A stretch of DNA of 5,908 nucleotides from an uncultured Atopobium sp. (GTDB lineage Bacteria > Actinomycetota > Coriobacteriia > Coriobacteriales > Atopobiaceae), in NCBI GenBank assembly GCA_916720465.1, contig CAKARF010000057.1, forward strand, positions 1 to 5,908, read 5' to 3'. Shown piece after piece: positions 1 to 5,906 of the stretch; positions within the stretch are counted from its first letter, which is position 1; each line of letters opens with the position of its first letter. The notes under the pieces are model-generated. The model was not told where the DNA came from and did not search any database. It saw nothing but the letters and a program-made list of their open reading frames with translations. The position numbers and the translations under genes were made by a program.

Positions 1-143
1 CCAAAGACAAAGAGTGCAACAAGAATTGCATTGATGGCATAGCGAGCAGGCATAGTAAGCTCACGACGCTGACCATCTTTTCCGCCAAATCCCGTGACAA
101 TTACTGGGTTGTGGTTGTTATCGCGTGGATACATTTTAGTCAT
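1..143 (-). CDS. livM: Probable LivM-type branched-chain amino acid ABC permease, N-terminal fragment
   Basis: Only the first 47 codons are in the window; the gene runs off the left edge. The start is the ATG at 141-143, preceded by a strong AGGAGG ribosome-binding site (149-154) five bases upstream. The visible protein begins MTKMYPRDNNHNPVIV, is polar and basic for about 30 residues (a QRRE stretch near residue 26), then turns hydrophobic (AINAILVALFVF), as expected for a short cytoplasmic tail before a first membrane helix. The identification as LivM, the second permease subunit that pairs with LivH in the inner membrane, rests mainly on position: it follows livH directly with a 10-nt gap, and livK-livH-livM is the usual order. 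The visible residues carry no diagnostic LivM motif, so this is inference from context. Confidence 0.7.
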   Translation of the reverse strand, partial: MTKMYPRDNNHNPVIVTGFGGKDGQRRELTMPARYAINAILVALFVF

Positions 144-148
144 GTGAG

Positions 149-154
149 CCTCCT
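149..154 (-). promoter_or_regulatory. livM ribosome-binding site overlapping the livH stop
   Basis: The minus strand reads TAAGGAGGCTCACATG. The last T of the plus-strand block (154) belongs both to the AGGAGG element and to the livH TAA stop (154-156). A ribosome finishing livH would sit on the livM initiation site, which favours coupled translation and balanced amounts of the two permease subunits. Confidence 0.8.
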
Positions 155-1026
155 TACACTTTCTCGGTAACTGGTCGACCAAGCAGGCCAGTTGGTTTGA
201 CAACAAGAACAAGAATCAAGAGTAAGAAGACAACAGCGTCCTGCCAGACAGACAGGCCAAAGGCAGCAACAAAGACCTCGGAGAAGCCAACGATAAGGCC
301 ACCAATAACAGCTCCTGGAATGGAGCCAATGCCACCAAGAACTGCTGCAACAAATGCCTTGGTGCCCAGCATAACGCCCATAGTTGGGGAAGCTTGCTGA
401 TATGCCATGGTATAGAGGATTGCAGCAATTCCAGCAAGCGCAGAACCAACCGCGAAGGTGAAGCTAATAGTGCTGTTGACGTTGACGCCCATCAGACGAG
501 CTGCGCCCATGTCCTCGGAAACGGCACGCATTGCCTTACCAAGACGAGTCTTCTGAACCAAAAGAGTTAGAACAACGGTTGCCACAATGGTGACAGCAAC
601 GGTCAGAAGAGCGGTGCCAGAAAGCGTTGAGCCAAATACCTGAACAGTTCCCAGGTCAATAATGCTTGGAACAACCTTAGCGTCAGCACCAAGAAGCAGC
701 TGAACGCCATTCTCAAGCAGGTAAGAAACACCAATTGCGGTAATCAGAATAGAAAGCCTTGGAGCCTCTCTCAGTGGTGCGTAAGCAACCTTATCAATAA
801 GAACGCCCAGTACAACGCAGCCAAAAACGGCGAGAAGAACGGCGATTGCAGGATTGAGTCCTAACTGAACAAGCGCAATCCAAGCAACGTAGGAGCCAAA
901 CATGATGATGTCACCATGCGCAAAGTTAAGAAGCAAGATGATGCCGTACACCATTGTGTAACCAAGCGCCACCAGTGCATAAATACTGCCCAATTGAAGT
1001 CCATTGAGCACCTGAGTCAAAAACAT
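154..1026 (-). CDS. livH: Branched-chain amino acid ABC transporter permease LivH
   Basis: The 290-residue protein is the LivH-family inner-membrane permease, one of two channel subunits of the Liv (HAAT) ABC importer for leucine, isoleucine and valine or similar substrates. Its N-terminus has the family signature: FLTQVLNGLQLGSIYALVAL followed by GYTMVYGIILLLNFAHGD (about residues 22-39). It is hydrophobic throughout, with a cytoplasmic loop around residues 158-185 (QKTRLGKAMRAVSEDMGAAR) that resembles the conserved coupling region contacting the ATPase subunits, and a Gly-rich segment near residues 225-245 (AAVLGGIGSIPGAVIGGLI). Length and both ends match a complete family member. The start ATG at 1024-1026 has only a weak ribosome-binding site (GAGAA about 8 nt upstream) and lies 15 nt after the livK stop, so it probably relies on coupling to livK. 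Substrate range cannot be read from the sequence. Confidence 0.95.
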   Translation of the reverse strand: MFLTQVLNGLQLGSIYALVALGYTMVYGIILLLNFAHGDIIMFGSYVAWIALVQLGLNPAIAVLLAVFGCVVLGVLIDKVAYAPLREAPRLSILITAIGVSYLLENGVQLLLGADAKVVPSIIDLGTVQVFGSTLSGTALLTVAVTIVATVVLTLLVQKTRLGKAMRAVSEDMGAARLMGVNVNSTISFTFAVGSALAGIAAILYTMAYQQASPTMGVMLGTKAFVAAVLGGIGSIPGAVIGGLIVGFSEVFVAAFGLSVWQDAVVFLLLILVLVVKPTGLLGRPVTEKV

Positions 1027-1041
1027 CTGAGGTTCTCTTTT

Positions 1042-2223
1042 CTATGAAGGGTCAATCGTGTCATAGATGGACTCTTTGCCATCTTTAAAGGTAATGATCA
1101 AGGTAGACTTCACGGGGTCGCCCGTTCCCTGATAAGAAAGGGTTCCGGTAACACCCTCAACCACACCAGACGCAATCGCATCAATAATGGCTTGCCTATA
1201 CTCATTAGAGTTGTAGGTATAACCGCGTTTCTCGACAGTCTTAAGAGCAGAACAAAGAATCATCGCAGCATCGTAACCCAAAGAACAGAAGTTAGTTGGT
1301 GCCTCACCGTATTCTTCGGTATAAGCCTTAACAAAATGCTGAACTTTTTTATCTGGGTTTGAAGCAACAAATGCAGAGCAATAGAAGCAGCCTTCAAGGT
1401 CAGCTGCAGAAGCATAGTCCTGCTCGCCACCAATGATGCCTGCCCAGCCATCTGCGCCCATAAAAGGCTTTTTGCAGCCAAGCTGACGAGCCTGCGTCAA
1501 AATCTTACCGTTGTCCTGATAATAATTTGGTGCAAAAATAGCGTCAGGATCCAGTCCAATAATGCTGGTCAACTGAGCGTTAAAATCAACGGCTCCTGTT
1601 GGATAACCCTGCTGGGAAACAACCTCAATGCCCAACTCACGAGCCCTCTGGACAAATGCGTTGTTTACGCCAATCTCGTAATCGCCACCAGAGTTAAAGA
1701 TGGTTCCTACACGCTGATAGCCTTGCTTTTTAGCAAACTCTGCAAGAACAACGCCCTGGAATGGGTCGGTGACAGTAGCGCGGAACATGTTATTGCCGTG
1801 AGCAACAACGTCTTCTGCTGTTGCAGATGCCGTTACGCAAGGAATGTTGTCCAGAACCGATTTCTGTGCCAGTACAATGGTTGGCGTAGAGGTAACGTCA
1901 CCTAGAATTGCACAGACATTCTCGTCAAGCAGCTTGTTATAAACAAGAATGGCCTCGGTTGAATCGCCCTTCTCGTCCTCAGCTATAGGAACAATCTGGC
2001 GACCACCAGCTCCACCGTTCTTGTTGAATTCCTTGAGGTACAGCAAAATGCCGCTACGCACCGCAAGGCCATACTGGGCAACGTCGCCGGTATACGGTCC
2101 CATCACGCCAACGTAAATGGAGTTAGGGTCTTGGTTCTTTGGCGAACAGCCTGCTAGAGCAAACGACCCCGCAATGGTCCCGGCCACCTCCAAAAAGCGT
2201 CGTCGCGTTAGCTTATGTGCCAT
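1042..2223 (-). CDS. livK: Tat-exported lipoprotein, branched-chain amino acid substrate-binding protein LivK
   Basis: This 393-residue extracytoplasmic binding protein (Peripla_BP_6/LivK family) would capture substrate and deliver it to LivH/LivM. I chose the ATG at 2221-2223 because GGAG lies six bases upstream; the reading frame also has an ATG at 2227-2229 (the GGAG abuts it) and a GTG at 2260-2262 (no visible ribosome-binding site). From this start the signal peptide is compact: twin-arginine motif TRRRFLE at residues 6-12, hydrophobic stretch, and lipobox LAGC with the lipidated Cys at 26. The mature part shows the family's ligand-site blocks: GVMGPYTGDVAQYG (39-52), GDVTST (108-113), and the later YYQDNGKILTQARQLG segment. 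Seven further Cys residues are spread over the mature protein, more than is common for exported binding proteins and compatible with an anaerobe. First gene of the liv operon, with its own probable promoter and leader. Confidence 0.93.
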   Translation of the reverse strand: MAHKLTRRRFLEVAGTIAGSFALAGCSPKNQDPNSIYVGVMGPYTGDVAQYGLAVRSGILLYLKEFNKNGGAGGRQIVPIAEDEKGDSTEAILVYNKLLDENVCAILGDVTSTPTIVLAQKSVLDNIPCVTASATAEDVVAHGNNMFRATVTDPFQGVVLAEFAKKQGYQRVGTIFNSGGDYEIGVNNAFVQRARELGIEVVSQQGYPTGAVDFNAQLTSIIGLDPDAIFAPNYYQDNGKILTQARQLGCKKPFMGADGWAGIIGGEQDYASAADLEGCFYCSAFVASNPDKKVQHFVKAYTEEYGEAPTNFCSLGYDAAMILCSALKTVEKRGYTYNSNEYRQAIIDAIASGVVEGVTGTLSYQGTGDPVKSTLIITFKDGKESIYDTIDPS

Positions 2224-2272
2224 ATTCATCTCCTTTTCTCCATAGCGTTGAATATGTGACACAACACAATAT

Positions 2273-2302
2273 GGCTGCAGTCCTTAAAAAAGAACCACAG
2301 CC
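2273..2302 (-). promoter_or_regulatory. 13-bp hairpin in the livK 5' leader
   Basis: Read on the minus strand, GGCTGTGGTTCTT and AAGGACTGCAGCC pair over 13 consecutive positions, three of them G-U, around a TTTT loop. On the plus strand those three pairs would be A-C mismatches, so the structure fits an RNA made in the livK direction. It sits about 50 nt before the livK ATG. No U-run follows it (the next bases are ATATTG), so it does not look like a simple terminator. A role in mRNA stability or translation control is inference. Confidence 0.6.
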
Positions 2303-2346
2303 AAAAAATGTTATCTAACTTGAAATAATTTTAGAGAATCCGGATG

Positions 2347-2375
2347 TTTCTACTGACCCCAGACTTGTGTGACAA
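2347..2375 (-). promoter_or_regulatory. Possible sigma-70-type promoter of the liv operon
   Basis: The minus strand has TTGTCA (2370-2375, five of six bases of the -35 consensus), a 17-nt spacer, then TAGAAA (2347-2352, four of six of the -10 consensus). Transcription would start near 2340 and give a leader of about 115 nt containing the 2273-2302 hairpin. The -10 match is modest, so this is tentative. Confidence 0.4.
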
Positions 2376-2413
2376 TTGTACCGTTGCCTTCAAACCGCTC
2401 TACATGCGTCTGC

Positions 2414-3817
2414 TTATGCCTCACGTACCAACGGAAGCTCACCCGCAAAGTGACGAGGCTTGTAAGACGGCTTATCTGCAGCGGTCTTCTCGCTCAAATC
2501 AAGCGAAGAAATCTTCTTCATCTTGCTGGTACCACCGTCAATAAGGCGGAGCAGCTCGCGTGTTGGCCTCTCGTCAGCTGCCTGGAGCTCAGCTGCCATC
2601 TCACGCTCAACCGCATCAAAGATGTCCTGAACATGCGAGGAGGTATCGTTTGTGGCCTTTACCAGCGGCATTGCGGTTGATTGCGCAACCACACCAGCGT
2701 AGTTTGGCTCGCGAGAAGGACGTACCTGAGCTGCAGCAATCTTATGAGATGCAGCGGGTTTTGCACTCGACAACTCCACCGAGTTTGCAACTTCTGCCTC
2801 AGCAGCAGCCTGGCTAATGAGCGGCAGCTGTACTGGATGATACTTACGCATCTGCTGCTGATCATGGCGAGCCAGATGCTCGTCCATTGCAGCCAGTGCA
2901 AGCGTCCAGTCATCAACGTGCTCAAGCTCGTCAATCGTGCGCTTCTCAGGGAAGACTCCCTGGTCAACGTAAGAGATACGGCTAGAAATATCAGCAGCAT
3001 GGTTGGTAAAGTCTTCAGGAATAGCCTCGGCACCAATCTCAGCAATACCAAAATCGCGCGTAATGGACTCTTCTCCTACAGCCTTAGTCCACCAAGCTGT
3101 ACCAACGTCACCAACTGTTCCGTCAGCGCGCTCAATAATAGGCAGACCATCCATAGGATCTTGTCCCAAGCGTTCAAGAAGTACGGCAGCAGCGCCCTTT
3201 GCTCGCGCAACGGTGCGCTCACGCCAGCTCAAAAGCTTGGTGTAGTTCTCTGCAATCTGTGCGTAGTCGTTTGTAGAGTGCGCGGGCGCCTTCTTTGCAC
3301 GAACTGGAAGAGCGTCCTCTGCAGCCGCGCTTACAACCTGTGCCTTCTTTGCAGGTGACTCAGCAGACTGGATAGGCGGCTCAGCAGACTGAACGCGAAT
3401 AGAGCCGCTCATATCCCACTGAGAAGCCTTCATGTGCTTTGGCTTGTATGCGGCAATCGAGCGCCTTGGAGAGTCCAGCGGAATCACCATGCTCTCTTCT
3501 GGCGAGAAGTTCGATGCAGTTGCAACTCGCTTTGAAGATGCAGCCTCATCTTCAACCTGAGATGTAGTGCTTGGCTGAATCTTTGCTTCTGCCCCATCGG
3601 TTTTCTCGCCACGATTTGCAACGCGAGAAACCACTACCGCAGCGCCAGAAATGACAGCAACCGCAGCAAGTCCCACTCCGATGCCCGTAAAGATTGCACC
3701 AAGTGGGGTTTGGAGAATTTCATTAGCGGTAAGGGCATACGCAGATGCTGGCTCTGCTACCAGAACCAGTCCACTGAGCAGGCCGGCAACTACTGCCGGA
3801 TTCCTACCTTCTGTCAT
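2414..3817 (-). CDS. Unrecognised membrane-anchored protein with a large soluble tail
   Basis: I do not recognise this 467-residue protein. The start is the ATG at 3815-3817, five bases after a GGGGGAG ribosome-binding site; a GTG at 3857-3859 would add 14 residues but has no visible site and would put the GGGGGAG inside the gene. Residues 7-26 form a hydrophobic segment ending in Ala-Ser-Ala (signal-peptide-like or a membrane anchor). Residues 39-63 form a second Gly/Ala/Val-rich membrane helix, followed by basic residues (SRVANR), so the roughly 400-residue remainder is probably cytoplasmic by the positive-inside rule. Residues 70-175 are low-complexity (Ala, Ser, Glu, Lys), with a 7-residue tandem duplication at 143-156. 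Residues 185-325 look folded (SWRERTVARAKGAA, then WWTKAVGEE). Two YKP[K/R]H motifs occur, at 124-128 and 452-456. It lies between rho and the liv operon on the same strand, but neither neighbour suggests a function. Confidence 0.85.
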   Translation of the reverse strand: MTEGRNPAVVAGLLSGLVLVAEPASAYALTANEILQTPLGAIFTGIGVGLAAVAVISGAAVVVSRVANRGEKTDGAEAKIQPSTTSQVEDEAASSKRVATASNFSPEESMVIPLDSPRRSIAAYKPKHMKASQWDMSGSIRVQSAEPPIQSAESPAKKAQVVSAAAEDALPVRAKKAPAHSTNDYAQIAENYTKLLSWRERTVARAKGAAAVLLERLGQDPMDGLPIIERADGTVGDVGTAWWTKAVGEESITRDFGIAEIGAEAIPEDFTNHAADISSRISYVDQGVFPEKRTIDELEHVDDWTLALAAMDEHLARHDQQQMRKYHPVQLPLISQAAAEAEVANSVELSSAKPAASHKIAAAQVRPSREPNYAGVVAQSTAMPLVKATNDTSSHVQDIFDAVEREMAAELQAADERPTRELLRLIDGGTSKMKKISSLDLSEKTAADKPSYKPRHFAGELPLVREA

Positions 3818-3830
3818 ACATACTCCCCCT

Positions 3831-3866
3831 ACAAACGCTAAGAAGATGCATGAAGACACACGCTAA
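3831..3866. repeat. Imperfect 11-bp direct repeat before the orphan gene
   Basis: Plus-strand ACAAACGCTAA (3831-3841) and ACACACGCTAA (3856-3866) agree at 10 of 11 bases and start 25 bp apart, between the candidate promoters and the start codon. They could be binding sites for a regulator or chance similarity; the length is too short to decide. Confidence 0.35.
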
Positions 3867-3882
3867 ATTTGCATATGCTACT

Positions 3883-3919
3883 AAACCCAATACGGGCGAC
3901 GTGAGCAACGGGTGGGCTT
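3883..3919 (-). promoter_or_regulatory. Possible leader stem-loop of the orphan gene
   Basis: On the minus strand AAGCCCA (3913-3919) pairs with TGGGTTT (3883-3889) over 7 bp, one pair being G-U, enclosing a 23-nt C-rich loop in which CCCGT occurs twice. If transcription starts after the TATACA element, this would sit near the 5' end of the message. I could not match it to any riboswitch class I know. Confidence 0.3.
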
Positions 3920-4054
3920 CATTTCATCTTTGTATAATCCGCTGCAACACATAATTGTGCTGTTAGAAATGACTATAGCGTAATTCGTTATTTTTTACAG
4001 CGTCTTTAAAACTTTTTCATAATTCTTTGGCAGTTATTCAACAAAAATGACGAG

Positions 4055-4096
4055 AAAAAAGAAGTGCCTTCCAACAATAATCGGAAAGCACTTCTT
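4055..4096 (-). terminator. Intrinsic terminator of rho
   Basis: On the minus strand AAGAAGTGCTTTCC (4083-4096) pairs with GGAAGGCACTTCTT (4059-4072) over 14 bp with a single G-U pair, around a 10-nt loop, and is followed directly by a T-run (six T in all at 4055-4060, the first two part of the stem). It begins 20 nt after the rho stop. No T-run flanks the other side, so it acts only in the rho direction. This is one of the clearest signals in the window. Confidence 0.92.
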
Positions 4097-4115
4097 GAGC
4101 CATATCTTACATTGA

Positions 4116-5906
4116 CTAATTCTGTGGATAGTCAGACTGTGCAGCCTTCTTTGCAGATCTAATCAGGAAGTCCTGGTTGTTATCGGTCTGCTTAAGGCCA
4201 CTGATAAGCGCAGTAGTTGCACGCTCAGTGTTATTGAAGCCCGCAAGAATACGGCGAACGCCCCAAACCATAGGCTGAAGCTCTGGCTTAATGAGCAGAT
4301 CCTCATTACGAGTACCAGAAGTAACAGGATCAATAGCTGGGAAGATACGACGATCTGCAAGATCGCGATCAAGCTTGAGCTCCATGTTGCCGGTGCCCTT
4401 AAACTCCTCGAAGATGACCTCGTCCATCTTGGAGCCCGTATCTACCAGAGCGGACGCAATAATAGTGAGCGAGCCGCCATTCTCGATGTTTCGAGCTGCA
4501 CCCAAGAACTTCTTTGGTGGATACAGAGCTGCGGAATCAACACCACCAGAAAGAATACGGCCAGAAGCAGGAATAGCCAGGTTGTATGCACGAGCAAGAC
4601 GTGTGATGGAGTCCAGGATGACCACAACGTCCTGACCCATCTCAACCAGACGCTTTGCTCGCTCAATGACAAGCTCCGAGACAACGGTGTGATTCTCTGC
4701 TGGCATATCAAAAGTTGAAGCAACAACGGTGCCCTTGATGGAGCGCTCCATGTCCGTAACTTCCTCAGGACGCTCGTCTACCAAGAGGCAGAAGAGGTGA
4801 ACCTCAGGATTGTTAGTAGTAATAGACTGGCAAATGCGCTTCAGAATGGTGGTCTTACCTGCCTTTGGAGGCGAGACAATCAAACCACGCTGACCCTTAC
4901 CAATAGGAGCCACCAAATCAATTGCACGGCCAGTAATAGAGTCTTTACCGTGTTCCATCGTAAGAGGCTGGTCTGGGAAAATAGGAGTCAGATCTTTGAA
5001 GCGAGGACGGTCCTTAAGGCCCTCAACTTCCCCACCGTTAACCTGGGTAACCTTAAGAAGTGGCGGATACTTGCTATTTACGCGAGCAGGTCCAACCATG
5101 CCCAAGACGCTATCACCCGGACGCAGGCCAAGATTTCTAATAATCTGCTGGTGAACAAAGGCGTCGTCATCGCCTTCCATGTAATTGCCCGTACGAATCC
5201 AGCCGTAGCCTTCGTTGCTTATCTGAAGAATACCCTCAACAGTCTTAAAGCCCTCAGCAGCTGCAGATGCGGCATATACAAGCTCAATCAAATCAGACTT
5301 ATGAACACCTGCGTATTCAATGTCCAGCTCAGTTGCTTTAGCACGAAGCTCAGAAAGCTTCATCTCTTGCAGAGCCTCTTTGGAAAGCGACGGCTCGCTT
5401 GCCTGACCCTGCTTGCGATTCTTGTTACGCTGGTTGTTCTGTCTACGATCGCGAGAAGGACGCTCTTGGTTGTTGGCGTGTGCGTTTTCCTGTGTCTTCT
5501 CGCCCTCCTGAGCCGCTTCTTTTGGCTCAGCATTACGATGTCGACGACGTGCTGCACCCGTACGAGAACGTCCTGGACGCTCTGCTGGAGTTGCCTCAGA
5601 ATCTGCTACCGCACCAGAGGTCTGCTCCTGAGCTGCACCATCCTGCTGCTCAGCGGAGCCCTGCTCTTCAGCGAAGTTCTTCTGAGCCCCATTGGTATTC
5701 TGGTCAGCTGCACCCTCCGCCTCTGCTTTGGTGAAGGCAGGAGCCGGAGTTACCTCTGCAGAAGGCTGAGTTGCGTCCTGAACAATCTTAGTAAGGCGAT
5801 CAGTGTCTACAACGTCAGAAGAAACCTTGCCGCCTGCCTGGACCTGAGCCAGGACCTCTGCCTGAAGAGCCTCAAGAGTCTGCTCCTGTAAAGCGCGCTC
5901 CTCCAT
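4116..5906 (-). CDS. rho: Transcription termination factor Rho (5' end at window edge)
   Basis: Rho is the hexameric RNA helicase that loads on C-rich nascent RNA and uses ATP to end transcription. The visible 596 residues, counted from the ATG at 5904-5906, contain: an acidic Gln/Glu/Ala-rich region (about 47-108); an Arg/Asn/Gln-rich basic stretch (110-172); the Rho N-terminal helical domain (MKLSELRAKATELDI, from 182); the cold-shock-like primary RNA site (EGILQISNEGYGWIR, from 224); the Walker A loop PPKAGKTT (346-353); DERPEEVTDM with the catalytic Glu (377-386); Walker B VVVILDSITR (427-436); the Q-loop LSGGVDSAALYPPKKF (452-467); and the R-loop EEFKGTGNMEL (500-510). It is much longer than E. 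coli Rho (419 residues) because of the N-terminal extension, as in many actinobacteria. Only two bases lie upstream of this ATG, so no ribosome-binding site can be seen and the real start may be outside. The stop is TAG at 4116-4118. Confidence 0.98.
   Translation of the reverse strand: MEERALQEQTLEALQAEVLAQVQAGGKVSSDVVDTDRLTKIVQDATQPSAEVTPAPAFTKAEAEGAADQNTNGAQKNFAEEQGSAEQQDGAAQEQTSGAVADSEATPAERPGRSRTGAARRRHRNAEPKEAAQEGEKTQENAHANNQERPSRDRRQNNQRNKNRKQGQASEPSLSKEALQEMKLSELRAKATELDIEYAGVHKSDLIELVYAASAAAEGFKTVEGILQISNEGYGWIRTGNYMEGDDDAFVHQQIIRNLGLRPGDSVLGMVGPARVNSKYPPLLKVTQVNGGEVEGLKDRPRFKDLTPIFPDQPLTMEHGKDSITGRAIDLVAPIGKGQRGLIVSPPKAGKTTILKRICQSITTNNPEVHLFCLLVDERPEEVTDMERSIKGTVVASTFDMPAENHTVVSELVIERAKRLVEMGQDVVVILDSITRLARAYNLAIPASGRILSGGVDSAALYPPKKFLGAARNIENGGSLTIIASALVDTGSKMDEVIFEEFKGTGNMELKLDRDLADRRIFPAIDPVTSGTRNEDLLIKPELQPMVWGVRRILAGFNNTERATTALISGLKQTDNNQDFLIRSAKKAAQSDYPQN

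Larger units (their letters stand above)
2224..2413 (-). other. Intergenic region upstream of livK
   Basis: This is the gap between the orphan membrane-protein gene and livK. It has no credible gene on either strand. It holds a possible promoter (2347-2375), an AU-only hairpin followed by six T on the minus strand (2303-2328), a strong leader hairpin (2273-2302) and the livK ribosome-binding site GGAG (2230-2233). I see no convincing GC-rich terminator for the upstream gene, so readthrough from that gene into livK remains possible. Confidence 0.6.
3818..4054 (-). other. Promoter and leader region of the orphan membrane-protein gene
   Basis: The stretch between the rho terminator and the orphan gene holds no credible gene. 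On the minus strand I see two weak -10 candidates: TATAGT (3972-3977, with CTGTAA 17 nt upstream) and TATACA (3931-3936, with CACAAT 17 nt upstream). Neither has a good -35. A 7-bp hairpin CAGCACA-ATTA-TGTGTTG (3945-3962) lies between them. Downstream are a stem at 3883-3919 and an 11-bp direct repeat. A perfect TATAAT on the plus strand (3933-3938) has no -35 and no gene to serve. The gene's ribosome-binding site is GGGGGAG at 3823-3829. Confidence 0.5.

Noticed and set aside
2227..2244. Five-codon leader peptide (Met-Glu-Lys-Arg-Arg) just before livK
   Set aside because: It contains no Leu, Ile or Val codons, has no ribosome-binding site of its own and is too short to distinguish from chance, so it does not support a classical attenuation model.
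2224..2262. Upstream GTG start for livK (2260-2262)
   Set aside because: It has no ribosome-binding site and would place the GGAG element inside the gene and move the twin-arginine motif 13 residues further from the N-terminus.
2373..2380. Palindrome ACAATTGT upstream of livK as an operator
   Set aside because: Only 8 bp with no extension of the symmetry; a palindrome of this length is expected by chance.
2681..3358. Plus-strand open frame (225 codons) opposite the orphan membrane-protein gene
   Set aside because: The minus-strand frame has a strong ribosome-binding site, a signal-like N-terminus and normal composition; the plus frame shows Cys/Ser/Leu-rich shadow composition and no start signal.
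3818..3859. Upstream GTG start for the orphan gene (3857-3859)
   Set aside because: No ribosome-binding site precedes it, whereas GGGGGAG sits at ideal spacing before the ATG at 3815-3817.
3933..3938. Perfect TATAAT on the plus strand
   Set aside because: No -35 match lies 16-18 bases upstream, and no plus-strand gene follows before the rho terminator and the antisense of rho.
4797..5891. Long plus-strand open frame (364 codons) opposite rho
   Set aside because: It lies wholly antisense to the conserved Rho domains, has no ribosome-binding site that stands out, and its translation is rich in Leu, Arg, Ser and Cys without any recognisable domain, as expected for a shadow frame.
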